Assembly (NCBI RefSeq): GCF_033807715.1
Contig: NC_084597.1
Span: forward strand, 9,238,843-9,302,842
DNA length: 64,000 nucleotides
Direction of reading: 5' to 3'
Origin: Cololabis saira
Lineage: Eukaryota; Chordata; Actinopteri; Beloniformes; Belonidae
The translations under genes were made by a program, and so were the position numbers. Numbering within the stretch: position 1 is the stretch's first letter; every line of letters starts with the position of its first letter. Of the stretch, positions 44,861 to 58,940 are shown piece after piece. The notes under the pieces were generated by a model. That model saw only the letters and a program-made list of their open reading frames with translations, did not search any database and was not told the DNA's origin.

Positions 44861-45967
44861 GCTTGAGTTTCAGTATACTCAAACAAAACTAATTATTATT
44901 ATGAATTTTTTTAAACACATCTGGAAGCCACACTACTCACCTTAGTAAGTTTATATCCACATCATTGGGGACATTTTTTTTTACTGGTTTCTTTATCTTT
45001 TTCATTTGGACTTGAACTACAAACATACAAATAACGACCTTGATGTCGGCAAGACTAGCATTCGATTAGCACTGTTATCTTTAGTACTCCCTGACATGAT
45101 CATTTATTTTTCAGCTAAAGAAACAAAAATGCTAATGTACCTTGAGGTTGAAAAAACTACTTGAGTTCGACATATGAACCATTGACAGCTGGGATTATTT
45201 TGCATGTAGAACAGAACTGTATGATATCTTAAATGCATATGCTAATGATAGCGCTTGTTTAGTGAGTATAGTGCACCTCTAATGCACATGAACTTGGATT
45301 CAGTCTGGGCTGGCTAACAGTCTCCTCTGATTCAAACACCTTTGGAAATAAATGCATCAGCTTTTGTACATGTGTATAGAATAGTATACATTCTACTTTA
45401 CAGTAAAGTTATATATGTATTGCATTATAGCCTGAAAACAAAGATAACTCGTTGGTCTAATATTTATCTAATATTTATAAGTATGAACAGAACTATTTGA
45501 TCATAAGTAGTGAATTTAGCGAATGACACCACTGGGAGAAGAAAAAAAGCCAAATGTATTGTTGGAGGCGGCACTAAGCAACCCTCAGTGGTTTTGTGTA
45601 TTAAAACTATTCTGCATTGCAAGTGCCAATAGTTTACACGTAAGAAGTGGCTGTAGTTGCTAATAAGGTATTCAAAATTGTTTAACTTAGTGGATTTGAA
45701 ATGTGTCTTTGAAAAACCTCTGCATTAAACAATCCTGCACTTTAATGGAGCCGAATGATGAAATATGGAGCTAATAAAAACTAGCATAAGAGGTCCTCTT
45801 CGAAGCATCTAGAAGACTATTAAAGCGTGAATTCAACTACTTCATGTAACTGTTAATATGTTTGAATTTAACTTACAATACAATTTTATATGAATATATC
45901 TTTTTATCAGGCAACAGACAGGCCAAGCTCTGGCTACAGTGTCGCTTTTTCTGAAGCTACTGCTTAA
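44861..45967. other. No recognised feature
   Basis: AT-rich sequence without clear repeats or coding domains. Confidence 0.4.
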
Positions 45968-47017
45968 AAGGAACCCTGGCTATTAAGACATGTAGGTCTT
46001 AAAAGATAAATGTTGGTATCAATTATAACAATGTGATATAAAAAACCTTTTTGATGTCTTCGTTTTTATAAAATTTGAAAATATAATTTAACATGTAGGT
46101 CGCCATTGTTGTTTACATTCTGGGTAGTGACGTCAGACGGTGGCTCCTGCTGGCCCCCGTCCACTGTTTTGACACCCAGAAACAGATTAAAACACAGCTA
46201 AACAGGTGACGGCGCACCAGAAACACAGATCAAAACACAGCTAAACATTAAGGTGACGGCGCACCTACAAAAAAGTAAAAAAAAAAAAAAAAAAAAAAGT
46301 GCTGCACCATAAAGCATGAACTATAAAAACACCATAAAACTCAGATAGACTAACAGACCACACGTTTCAACTAGCAGATAGCCGATGCTACAATAAAAAC
46401 CCCAGCCAGATCTGGCGTCATTAAATTAAATAAAGATGTTCTTGCCTATTTGACGCGAAGTCTGCGCCTCCCGTTTCGTCAAAGTCCCGGGCCAGCCACG
46501 GCTACGCAGCCTGCAGCGCACCGCCACCCGCTCTCCGCTCCCCTCAGCCTCTGGTCTGTCATCACCCAGCACCGAGGCCGGTTTTAGGGGGGGGGTGGGG
46601 TGGGCTATGCCCACCCAAACGTGCATCCTGCCCAGTGACGTCTCCATCCCGGCGGCGGCGAGAGCGAAAGCATGCTTTATGGTGCGGCACTTTTTTTTTT
46701 TTTTTTTTTACTTTTTTGTAGGTGCGCCGTCACCTTAATGTTTAGCTGTGTTTTGATCTGTGTTTCTGGTGCGCCGTCACCTGTTTAGCTGTGTTTTCAT
46801 CTGTTTCTGGGTGTCAAAACAGTGTACGGGGGTTAGCAGGTGCCACCGTGTGACGTACTACCCAGAACGTAAACAACAATGGCGACCTACGAGTTAAATT
46901 ATATTTTCAAATTTTATAAAAACGAAGACATCCAAAAGGTTTTTTATATCACATTGTTATAATTGATAACAACATTTATCTTTTAAGACCTACATGTCTT
47001 AATAGCCAGGGTTCCTT
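45968..47017. mobile_element. Foldback element with ~330-bp inverted arms, TTAA flanks
   Basis: Left arm aaggaaccctggctattaag... (45968 to ~46305) and right arm ...cttaatagccagggttcctt (~46688-47017) are near-complementary, flanked on both sides by TTAA (45964-45967, 47018-47021). The arms contain cgccattgttgtttac and a tandem motif caccagaaacacagat-aaaacacagctaaaca. The ~380-bp GC-rich core (46306-46687) has a 73-residue minus-strand frame without recognisable domain. Confidence 0.85.
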
Positions 47018-47021
47018 TTAA

Positions 47022-48280
47022 AAAGGGCATTCATTTGGTTGCAGTCTGTAATTTACACTACATCCTATACACTGTACCTTGAACATAAATATACAGAAAT
47101 GTGTATGTTTTTCCGTCTAATTTTTCCACGTCAGTATATGATACTGTAGTGTTTGTGGATGGAGGAGGATAAAACTTGGACCCAACTGGGAGTCAATCTC
47201 AGGATGACTTCCTGTGTGACCCAATATTTGATGGCACAATAATATCCTCATGAGGACAGAATGCACTTATAGCAAATAATCAGCTAAGAAAAATAAATTG
47301 GTTTAACTTAACAATCAAGAAAAAACAAACATCTAAGTCCATCTCAAAAAGATCACAAAAGAGGCAACGGCATCCCATGGAAACTGGATCTAAATCTGTG
47401 TTAAAGTTCGTTTATGCTGGACTGAGCTGTTATTGAATTAACATTCAGGGAAATGCTAAATAATATTTCACCTAACTGTAAAGTCTCTCATCATATAATT
47501 ACAAAAACAGTTCTAAATGTATTTGGCCACTTTGCAGAATAAATATTTTTTCTAAATGTAATAATATTGTTATCAGGCATTTTCCATTTAGAACAAGTGA
47601 TTTAATTTCAAGATGCTGATTTGTTCTGTCATCCCTTTGCTAACGTCTGTGAACGTAAACCTGAGAGCAAAGTGAGACTGTATTGATATGACCTAAGTAG
47701 AAGTTAAAACAACACGGCTGGTAAAATGTAGGGAGAAGGATAGTTGGCTTAAGGTCAGAACACTTAAGCAATAAAATAACTTAAGTGGTTATGATTTGTA
47801 TGATTTATGTTCTGAATGTGGAAAATATGTCTATTACAGATGGCCTTGGAGATAAAGTGCTGATACAAGAAAAAAACAAAGCATGACTGTTTATACTATA
47901 CATGGAGTTTTCCACATATTGAAATGCAAATCAATGAGCCAAGTAGTGTTTGCAGAGTAAAATATTTATGTAGAAAGTAATCTGTAGGAAAAAGAAGAAA
48001 AAGAAAAATTATGGCCAAATTAACTGTTTATAAACTTCTAAACATAAAGTGTGGTTGATGATCGTTTACTGCTTTGATGACTGTCTAATAAACGAAACAA
48101 CTGTCAACGGCAATATCTGGCATTGATTCCAGAAAAGCTGTTCAAGACTTCAAATCAACTGCTCCCCCTCTATTTGAACAGCAGCGACTGTTCATGTCTA
48201 AATCCCCCCACAGTGACCTACTTGGGGGACAGTCAAAGATTCAGCTTAGGCTATTAGAGATGAAGCATGGCATGTAATAA
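47022..48280. other. No recognised feature
   Basis: About 1.25 kb; no terminal repeats, exons or domains seen. Confidence 0.4.
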
Positions 48281-48398
48281 TGGGTGATATTTTATCGTTC
48301 ACGATAAACTGTCAAAAAAATTCCCCACCGTAAGAATTTGTTGTTTATCTCACGGTAAAAACGATAAATTCCCGTTGATGAAGTTTTTGTGTAAAACT

Positions 48399-48439
48399 GA
48401 TTTATGGTTCTGTGTTAAATCCACGCACAACGTACGTGA

Positions 48440-48440
<1 letters not shown>
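48399..48440. repeat. Half of the palindromic MITE
   Basis: ttatggttctgtgttaaatc then cacgcacaacgtacgtg, directly followed by ggaagg repeats. Mirror image of the junction at 20003. Confidence 0.75.
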
Positions 48441-49290
<850 letters not shown>

Positions 49291-49472
49291 AGGATAAATT
49301 CCTGTTGATGATGTTTTTGTGTAACAAACATGGCAGATCTGAGAGCGAGATAGATTTATATTTGAAAAGTTGGAGTTGAATTTGTATTTTCTTTATCGTC
49401 ATTTTTATCCTTATCGGGATAAATGCCAGAAATTATCGTGATACATTTTTTAGTCCATACCACCCATCCCTA

Positions 49473-50425
49473 ATGGCATGATAGTCAGTACAAAAGCAAA
49501 ACCCCAAAGAGTTACGACGCAGAAACTCGCAACGTTTTATTGTATATGCCGAGAATGCAGAACACTGCATGCTGCTTGTTTGCTCGTGTACTTCATGCAA
49601 ATCACAAAACAAATCCGAAACATATGTGGATTTCATTCATATTCACAAGTGAAAGAACAAGGGCGAAAGATTTCCTAACTGTGTTCATGATACTTTTCTT
49701 CAAGAATACCAATGAGCAGAGTTTGCAGGGTCAACTGCAATCCAGGCATGTTGTCCTGACATTTTCACTTTCACACACAGAGCCCTACACTTGTTCAGTG
49801 ATCACAACATCACAGACATTCTGTTTGTTTTGCCACCTGTGCCTTTTTTCACCTATAGGTTATTTCATTTAGCCAGCAACACGTATCGTTTTACAAGGGC
49901 CCCTTGAAATCTAGACATAAGCTAGTCTGACCTCAGCCACCCGGGGTGAAGCATAAGCACTCTAATCACCTTATAAACAGAGGCCGTCCTCTGAATCAAC
50001 ATCGTTCGCCAGCTTGGCCTGGTTTTGTTTTGTGATGAACCACACTAATTCACACTGACACACAAGTTAAAGTGGAGGAATACACAGAAATCTGCACAAG
50101 GATGAAGAAGACTACATGAGCAGCCTGTTCTCTCGAACAATCACTGAACTGAAACTAAAGGGTATCAAATACACAAACACACAGCTGTGAGACAACACAT
50201 GCGGTTTGTGTGGAGGCTTATTTTTCTAGCATCGCTGCCAGTGATATACAATAACACGTCTGCATTCCACACATGAGAAGATGTTTTTCAAAGTGAAGAG
50301 GACTCAATATCTTCACGTTGAGTCCTGTTAGTCCTGATTAAACCAACATCAGTGGAGACACTAGTGAGCTATACAAGCCTTTTTGAAAACTGCATGATAA
50401 TGGAGTAAATATCGAAAGAGTAAGT
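49473..50425. other. No recognised feature
   Basis: Mixed unique-looking sequence; short frames with no domain. Confidence 0.35.
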
Positions 50426-51230
50426 GAACTTAGATTTTTGGGTGTTGTACTGGATGACAAATTGACATGGAAAGCTCATATCACATGTTAAAAAAAAGAT
50501 TTCTAAGAGTATTTTTGTTCTGAACAAAGCAAAATATGTATTAGATTATAAGGCATTGCAAATTTTATATGGTTCACTGATTTTACCTTATTTCAATTAC
50601 TGTGTGGAAGTCTGGGGCAACACATATACTAGCAATGTACATCCATTGTTTATCCAGCAGAAAAGAGCGGTGAGGATCATTCATAAAGCAAATTACAGAG
50701 AACACACCAACAGATTATTTATTAATTCGGTACTTAGTAGTTGAGTTACAGACATTATTAGTTATGCATAGGGCAAAAAGAAAAGTATTACCAAGTAATC
50801 TACAGCAGTTGTTTGTTTTTTCAAATCCAGAAGTTATAGATTATAGAAGGAAATATAATTTCAAACATCAGCATGCAAGGACCACTCTTAAGCAGATGTG
50901 TATATCGGTTGTGGGAGTAAAACTGTGGAACTCTCTACAGAATGATTTAAAGGAATGCACAAATTCACTTAGGTTCAAAAAAATGTATAACGATAAAATA
51001 TTTAAGTTATATGATCATGAATAGACTGGGAATTAAGCAGTATTATTAATATATGTGGTTGGTTCTATTTAAGTGTATATTTTTGTAAATATTGGTTACA
51101 TTGACTGTTCTTTTTGTTTTGGTATTTAATAAGGGGCAGGTAAAATAAGACTTGTCTTCATCCTGCTCCTTTTCGGTCATGGGTGTGTAGATTGACCACC
51201 ATGCACGAAATAAATAGATAAATAATGTGC
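50426..51230 (+). mobile_element. LINE ORF2 3' half (Jockey superfamily)
   Basis: Plus-strand frames read RVSELRFLGVVLDDKLTWKA, then LYGSLILPYFNYCVEVWGNT, IQQKRAVRIIHKANYREHTN and MCISVVGVKLWNSLQNDL, with frameshifts near 50490 and 50745. 3' UTR ends caccatgcacgaaataaata. Same general family as 38875-39560. Confidence 0.7.
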
Positions 51231-53171
51231 ATTAAAAAAAACAACAGCTATTTTATCTAGTCCCAGCTTCTCAAATCACTGAAGACATCAACATGATTAA
51301 ATGTTCATGTTTTTGGTAATTTGTAAATTACTTAATTCATCAGCATGGACTTGCACTTGATATGCTGGAAACGTTACAGTTTAAAGCAGATTTATCTTAT
51401 TGATGTACAAACATATGCACACAACCATCACAGTATCTAATTTGATCATCTGGATTCTTTAATGCTGCTAAAGTCAAATGATGTCGTAACTCTAAAGAGC
51501 ATCACGGATACGCAGATAGGATAATGTTGTGCAGCTGGCACTGATGTGACGTCGGCATGTGCAACACTTATCTTGATGAAAACCAGAGCTGTGAGAAATA
51601 CTGCCAGCTGCGTCGTGAGGACAGCAATGATTCTAGTAAGTTCAGGCAAATTGGCCTGAAAGATTTTAACAGGTATTGTGAAAAAGAATGTTGCTCAAGT
51701 AAACTGTTGCTGCTGTGGACTACGTTCAGGTCAGGCTGTTGTTGCCACTTGGAGATTTCTGTTATCAGCTAAAAAACACAGTCAATTTCAGTCATCAGAA
51801 CATTCGTCAAAGTTATTGGTTGTTACGTCAAAGCAATTGCTGCCCTTTAGTCGGGATAAACTGAGAGGACGAAACATGGAATTTGCTCTATTTTGAAAAA
51901 ACAAACAAACCCCGAAACAAAGTGATTTGTTTTCTACCCATTCAGCTGGACACATTCACTTGTGTGCTTGACCTTTTCCCTTGAGCTCAATTTTAATGGC
52001 AGTACAACAGTTTAGCAGCTGTTTTGGCCTGTGTGCACTGATGATACACAATTAAAAAGAAAGAGATATCTGCTCATCTGCAAACGTGAGAGAATTCATT
52101 TAAAGGACTTATAGCCCAATATAAAGCCTTGGGTTTTTTAAACATTGGCCAAACTTAATTAATTGAACAAATTGAAACAAACTGTTAGTCCTAAACAAAT
52201 AATTGAATAAAAAAAATATATATATCAGTGGATTATTTTCTAATGGCATGATATACACTGTCTTTTTGGGGAGACTTCCCTACGCTTTATTATCTCCTGT
52301 ATTCCGAAACATTATTGCATATCCAAAACATTTACTAAAACTGACAAGTTAAACCCACTCCTGCCAAAATGTATCATAAGATGATTAGAACAGAACCAAA
52401 TAGCGAAACTTTAGATTAAACAAATACACTTGTATCTTCTCTCATTGTTGTGGTTTTCTGACTATTAGGACTAAGAGAACATTGATAAAAAATCATCAGA
52501 CAGCCGCTGCAGTTTTAGGGTCCCTATGGTGTAATCTAAACAAAGGAGCAGACATGCAGTGCAATTTATAAAGCCTCTTGGTCTGCAGGCTTGTTCTGGG
52601 GATTCCCATAATGTCATTTTGAAACAAAATTCCCGTCAAAATGTGTCTCATTTCTCCAAGCACACATCGGTTGTCAAGACAAATAGGAGATAAAGTAATG
52701 CAGAACACTTTTATTGCAGAGCTGGACACAACTTAAGTGCATCAATAGGCACAGTTGTGTCTACCAGTGCTGAAACAATCTCCTGACATACAAGAACACA
52801 AAATACATTGAGTGCATCTCCTGAATGCTTGGATACGTTGGTGTTTCCAAATCTCCCGACTATGAAAAACTCTTTGAATGGTCACTTATTCCACTAAAAA
52901 TAGAAGAATCGTAAAGTGAAGAAATCAGATTGCTACGAGCTACATTTTCTCTGTAGCAGAAGATTTACTATAAGTACACACCGATGCACCAGCATTCCTG
53001 TGATGGAAATTTCCAGTGACGTCATTATGAGTCCCCTCAGGTCAGACCAGGATTGTGTCTGTGCAGTTTGGATTTAGTTGTCTGACAATTACAAATTTCA
53101 GAATTTGTTGTTACAAATTATAAATCAATTACCATAGATTTTTTTTTGATATCATAGAGGTTTTAAAAGTT
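51231..53171. other. No recognised feature
   Basis: 1.9 kb. A 51557-51640 segment (MCNTYLDENQSCEKYCQL) superficially resembles a Cys-rich exon but is not supported (see rejected items). Confidence 0.35.
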
Positions 53172-53182
53172 GAGGAGTTCAG

Positions 53183-53380
53183 GAAAAAAATAAAAAAATA
53201 AAAATTCAAAATTTCTATGTGTATATTTATGTATGTGTATGCATATGTATGCGTATATATATGTATATATATTCAATATAGCAATAATGCACAGATATAT
53301 TCCTTTGGTTTTTTACCTGCATGGTATCAATCATTAATATGTGTGCAGACAAGGTAAAAAAAAAAAAAAAAAAAAAAAAA
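53183..53380 (+). mobile_element. Short 5'-truncated L1 tail insertion
   Basis: Matches, in opposite orientation, the terminal module of the L1 at 2528-2720: gtatgcatatgtatgcgtat, caataatgcacagatatatt, tggtatcaatcattaatatg and tgtgcagacaagg, then a long poly-A. Flanked by gaggagttc on both sides (about 53173-53181 and 53383-53391), a plausible target duplication. Confidence 0.7.
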
Positions 53381-53391
53381 TCGAGGAGTTC

Positions 53392-54663
53392 TGTCTGGTG
53401 GAAGCAGAGCATTTAAGACAGCATTTATAGCATTGTAACTTTAAACTGCTGTGAAGACCAAAAGCGCATTTTCATTGACCGTGGCATCCAGAAACAACTC
53501 AGCTCTCTGACAGTTTAATACATTTGACACACATAATTTCATTGTTACATGATCTGTACTAAGATGAGAGAAGTGCAGAAGTGATGATTGCAGTATTTCC
53601 CACATAGACTAATATAACCTCTAACATACCTCATATACAGTACTTATTGCAATATCTTTATTAGTTCCTTGTTGAGGATCTATAGTAGGTTGTTAATAAA
53701 ATGCACTGATCTATCAATGGTCACAAAGCGGAAGAAGAGTTTAGGATCAACATATTATTATGATCCATAAATCCACCTAACTATCTATTTTCTATATGCA
53801 CCTTTTGAGTTAGTTTGAGGCTGGAGGCTTTCCACCTGTCATTTGGCAAGAGGCAAGGTATAACTTGGACATGTCCAAGGTTGATCACTGACCATATCTG
53901 AAAATTAAATAGTTTATTTTCACATCAGGCAGTGATGTTGGCTATGGCTCAAGCAAGCAACCTTTAAGCATAGTGATGGAGTCAAAACATTAAGTTTAGA
54001 AGAAATAAAGCAGGACTTCACAGTAGAAAAGCAGAGATAGGTGAGTCTGCCAAAAAGGGGTGGAAAGAAAGTTATGAGCTTGTTTCCACCTGTTCAATTA
54101 TGTGTAACATGCACTGAAACTTTACTACCGTTTAATCACCGGGAGTCAGCCTGGGACATGCCGGTGTTGGTCTGGGGAGATTTGGGAGGGGGTATGTTAG
54201 CATATTCATATATCTTTGTCAAGTAAATGAGGTGAGAGGTAAGGAGCCATACCTAAAAAATGTCAAGGCCACAAGAGGTTTTTGATGACAAAGACCTAAA
54301 AGGTAAAAAAGAAAAAACAAACCAAGATGTGGTCGTAGGTGATTAATAAATAAATGGCTCCACAGCATCCAAGAGAATGATCTCCAAAATAATGTCCAAA
54401 ATTTAATGAGAAAACTCCTGATTCTCAGTAGATAGCACATGCAACTAAACCTTAGTAGTAGTTTTATGGTTGATGATGATTTGAACTCATCACTTACAGC
54501 GCATGACAGGTAACACAGACCTGTGGAATACCCTCATGGTAAATTCAAAGTTCAATTTAACATCCCTACCTGAAAAATGCATTTAATTCTTCCCCTTTTG
54601 TTTTCGTTTTCTGTCTCATACCGCAATGATAACAAGAAAGCACTGGCAAATGGAGAAACAATG
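53392..54663. other. No recognised feature
   Basis: About 1.3 kb without visible repeat ends or coding domains. Confidence 0.35.
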
Positions 54664-54776
54664 TTTTGATTGATTGTTTGATTGATTGAAATTCTTTATT
54701 CAGTCACATCACACTACAAACATTAAACACAAACATTATTGAAAAATAGTGACTGAAAAGGCACAGGCCAATGTCA
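54664..54776 (-). mobile_element. LINE-type 3' end, (TTGAT)n tail
   Basis: ttgattgattgtttgattga then aattctttattcagtcac: the reverse complement of a LINE 3' UTR with an (ATCAA)n-like tail. Immediately followed by Helitron-like copy D. Confidence 0.4.
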
Positions 54777-55808
54777 ATTAAAGCTGCAAGCAGCGATGAA
54801 CGGGCCCTCGCACCCTTGTGCACGTTAAGGCATGCTGCAGTGAAAGCACTTGTATGACTTCAGGCCTGGACATTTAGCGAATGACACCAGCCACGACCCT
54901 CTATATCAAACCATTCAAAAGTTATGGCAGAAAATAGGGACTATAAAATATCGACCAATCAGAAGAAGGGGCGGGGCTAATTTGCACCAATTATGTTCAA
55001 GGACTCAAAACCGAGTCTGATGACACCACCCACGAGTCTTTATGTCAAACCATTCAAAGGTTATGGCAGAAAGTAGGAACTATCAAATATGGACCAATCA
55101 GGTGAAGGCTTTTTCCGGTCACAGTGAATGAAAGAGATAAGGACAACTATTGTGCAAAAAACCAAAACAAAAAAAAAAAAAAAAAAATCACACATACACG
55201 AAGAAAAGAGCGCTGAAAGTTCACGACGGCTTCAAACCATAAACCGGAAATGCGTTGCTACCAAGCGAACCAATCACAGCCCTCTTGTCTGCGTTTGGTC
55301 TGCGTCGCCTCGAGGCGTAGTTACAATTTTTGGGAGGTACGCATCAGTGAAGACGTCGTTTTGACGCAGAACCATAACTCAGCCTTTACGGTTCGGGACA
55401 CATTAACGGCCGAAGAAATGGCATAAATTGCGCCAAAATTACATTAATTCAAAATGGCCGACTTCCTGTTTGGTTTCGGCCATGGCGCCAAGAGACTTTT
55501 CTTTAAGTTGCGACATGATACAGGTGTGTACCGATTTTCGTACATGTACGTCAAACCGTATTGTTGGGGTTGAGGCACAAAGTTTTCTAGGGGGCGCTGT
55601 TGAGCCATTAGGCCACGCCCATTAATCCAAACCATTAAATATCAAATTTTTCGCCAGGCTTGGCTTGCGTGCAAAATTTGGTGACTTTTGGGGCACGTTT
55701 AGGGGGGCAAAAAGGCCCTCATTTCGTCGGAAGAAAAACGAGGATAAAAACGAGAAAAATTCCTACAGATACAATAGGGCCTTCGCTCTGTAAGTGCTCG
55801 GACCCTAA
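54777..55808 (+). mobile_element. Helitron-like element, copy D
   Basis: From attaaagctgcaagcagcga to ctgtaagtgctcggacccta + a (CTAA at 55805-55808). Contains ~138-bp units (54880-55090) and the core gactttt-ctttaagttgcgaca, ttttctagggggcgctgttg and ggtgacttttggggcacgtt. The terminal hairpin has one substitution (gctctgtaagtgc). A separate insertion occupies about 55107-55392. Confidence 0.55.
55107..55392. mobile_element. Insertion ending in the palindromic-MITE terminus
   Basis: Interrupts copy D at a point where copies A and C continue. Its right end, ttgacgcagaaccataactc + agcctt, matches the terminus of the 9006-9130 palindrome family, so it is probably a longer relative. Confidence 0.45.
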
Positions 55809-55809
55809 T

Positions 55810-57583
55810 AACGGGCTTTCTGATTTATTGCTGCGAGCTTCACAAAACTCAATCATGTGTTTGTCCAAAAAGTGTTTTGCCTGCATTGAAAATATTTAAC
55901 CATAATAAACAAGACACATATTCCCTGAGTGATGCCTGATATCCATGTAGCTGAAAATGTTCCTTTGAAGTAATTTTTTCCCCCGCCATGTTACCTCTGC
56001 AATCCATCTGGAGTCAGCAGGTAAACTGGCGATGTGCAGCACACCTGCTGGCGTCGTCAACGTTACCCAACAACACTGTTTCTACAGTTAGACTCTACAG
56101 CCAGAATACTATTCGCCTGCTACGACCAAATCAGCCCAAGTAACACATTTGATGGGTTTTCTTTGTTTCAAATGAATCAGTTTTGAATTTTATTCATTCA
56201 TTCATTCATTCATTTATTCAACTAAAAAAATGTGTTGTTTTTTAATTTATATAGACATCTGTTAAACAAAATCAGTCTTACACACTATAGTTGTGGATTG
56301 CTGCTTTAAAACTGCAGAGCAGTTCATTTGGATTCCCCCTGTCAGGTTTTCTATGCCTTCCCCAACAATGTTAAACATGACTTAATATTTTTTGTTTGGA
56401 GAGGTAGCAACGAGCTTTGGGAGGTGCCGTATTAGCAGATAAACACAAATCATTCAGTGAATAAGGAAAGAAGGTGCACACTCTTACTGAAAGGTCTTTT
56501 CAAAAACCTTTAAATAAAACACTTCAAAACAGAGATAATCAGTGGAGATTGTTGTCTGCTACAAAGGGACTAAATATTCTAATAAATATTCTCATCTCAT
56601 CAGCAGCTGTTTTAAAGTAAAGGAAAGTTTTTAAGTAAGTCCCAAATACACACTTTAAAAGTTAAAGGCAAGTGGTCTCTCTGTGTGACGTCTCTGAAGA
56701 TGAAGCCATGGGAAATTATTCACAGCACGGCTGTCTGTGAGCTGTTGCAGTAAACCATCATCAGTGGTTCCATGTGTTTCTAACTGAAAACAGACCAAAG
56801 GCCAAATATTACTGATCTTTGTCATGTACTGACGGTAGTGTGAGGGTGTGCAACGTACATTTCAGAATAAGGAAGGGAAGATTAGTAATTAAATTCCTTT
56901 GCAATTATTCACAGATTTAACAGCGAATTACATTTACATTGTGGAAGTTAGTCATGCGAAAATGTTTTTGGGATGAATACATATTTTAAGAAAACTGGTC
57001 TCTGAAGAACTTGCTATCTGAAAGGGGAACCAAGATCAACAGAAGATTATGACAGATTATTTGCCAATGAAAGGAAACATCTTTCATCTCGCTGGGTTGA
57101 CAATTCTCATAAAAAGATTCTAGTTTAAAAAGCATATGTGCTTTTCTTCTTAACAGTCAGACTTCCTAAAAACATTTTTTTTTTTTTTACGATTTAAGGA
57201 AAAATATGGAGAAATAACATGAAAAAGGGCTCTGAACTGAAAGAAGGTAACTGATTTATTCAATGACTATAAGGGGGAGTACAAAAAAGACGTGGAAAAT
57301 TAAAAAAAACAATGACAAGAAAACAAACAAAGCCATCAAAGATTCAGAAAAGACCAATTCAACAGAACAGTATCACAGACTTTAAGAAAATATGGACATA
57401 GCCTCTGTGGCACACAATTTTTATGAACTGTTGTATTCAAGCTTTTGAAGCAGATTGAGCAAGAAAAAGACCCTAGAAAGTTGATATAATTGTTTTGAGG
57501 AATAATATCTGATGAATCAAGGATTTATTTCAGAAAAACCAATAGTATGATAATCATAGTCAATTTAAGGATCAATAAGGATG
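55810..57583. other. No recognised feature
   Basis: 1.8 kb with an (ATTC)n stretch at 56187-56220 only. Confidence 0.4.
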
Positions 57584-57832
57584 TCTAGGAAAAGTTTTCT
57601 AGGGGGCGCTGTTGAGCCATTAGGCCACGCCCATTAATGCAAACTATTAAAATGCCAATTTTTCGCCAAGCCTGGCTTGCGTGCAAAATTTGGTGACTTT
57701 TGGGGCACGTTTAGGGGGCAAAAAGGCCCTAATTTCGTCGGAAAAATAAAAATGAGAGAAAAGAGGAAAAAAAACAAAAACTAGAAAAATTCCCTACGGA
57801 TACAATAGGGCCTTCGCACTGTCAGTGCTTAA
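57584..57832 (+). mobile_element. Helitron-like element, copy E (3' fragment)
   Basis: aaaagttttctagggggcgc through ttcgcactgtcagtgctt. It retains the hairpin but lacks the final cgggccctaa; the 5' part is missing. Confidence 0.6.
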
Positions 57833-58424
57833 TTGACATTACTAAGACTGAATTATATAATACAGTAGGTTGTGCATTTAAAAACCCTGAACTTACACCA
57901 GTTGATCAAATTCACTGCCTTCACTCAAAAAACTAAGGATCTTACCAAGAAATGTACTTATTTCTAACCTAGAAATGCCATTACACCTGATAACACACAT
58001 CATTTAAAAGGTTAGGTGTTTTTCCCACGTGTTTCAATTGAATTTTCATTTGTGTCAAGCAAATTTTAAGTTCTAGTTAAGTTTTAAGTTAAAGTCTTGA
58101 TAAGATTTTGAGTTTTGGCAGTGTTCTAAATAAAATTCTGAGACCTGCTGTATTGGAGAACATTAGCCACCAGCGCTACTGGATGTTTTATTTTATTTTT
58201 TTTTTATCCATCAATGACCACAGAGCCAAAATTGAAAACTACCCAGTTAGCTTTATTACGTTTTTATTTTTCACCCTCATCACTCTACAGCTATGTGTTT
58301 TCACAAATTAAATGCGTTAGCCATGCATCGACAGTAGTCATAATTAATAGAAACCTAGCCCTCCACAGGGCTAACGTTATGTTAGCAAGGTACCGTAACG
58401 TTAATCTCACTAATTAGCGCTACG

Positions 58425-58838
58425 TTAACTTAATTTGACTTTGTCTCGGGTGACGGTCCTCCGCTCTCGGAGTAAAGAGGGTGTTCGGTGGAGATGCTGC
58501 AGCATTGAGGACGTACTGTTGTGGTGTGCTAGCGCGGTCTTACAGTGAAGACATGCAACAGTGGTCGCCTTGGTGTCCAGCTTGAAATGCTGCCACACTT
58601 TTGACATTTTCTGCTTTTTATTTTGTGCCTTTCTCTTCGCTTTCGTCGCCGCCTTCGACGTTACCTCTACGTCCATAGTTAAAACCAAACATACCCGCCG
58701 CCTCTGTCAGCGCGTTGTGCCGCATTAAACGCATGCTTTGAGCTGGCAAAATTAAACGATTCCTTGAGGCAGAAAAAATTCCTTGATCATTTTTTGTAAT
58801 CGAATTACTTGAATTATTCAAGGAATCGTTTCAGCCCT
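58425..58838 (-). pseudogene. hAT transposase BED zinc-finger exon and element 5' end
   Basis: The minus strand encodes SKVWQHFKLDTKATTVACLH, CKTALAHHNSTSSMLQHLHR. The W-x2-F...C-x2-C...L-x2-HL-x-R pattern is a BED finger (here C-x2-C with H-x-H-type end), the DNA-binding domain of hAT/ZBED transposases. Preceded by a Lys-rich leader (SKAATKAKRKAQNKKQK). The element's end is agggctgaaacgattccttg read leftward from 58838. The catalytic RNase-H domain is absent. Confidence 0.7.
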
Positions 58839-58940
58839 ATGTAAAACTCTTTGCTCTTTTGGCTGGTCTTTAATGATGAAGTGACACAGGAGAGTAACAG
58901 TTCAATTAATTCTTCAGTGTATTGTTAAGGGATGTACTAC

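Noticed and set aside
51557..51640. Cys-rich peptide MCNTYLDENQSCEKYCQLRR, reminiscent of an endothelin-like module
   Set aside because: Cys spacing does not match endothelin (nine instead of seven residues between two Cys), there is a stop shortly upstream, and no paired acceptor in frame.
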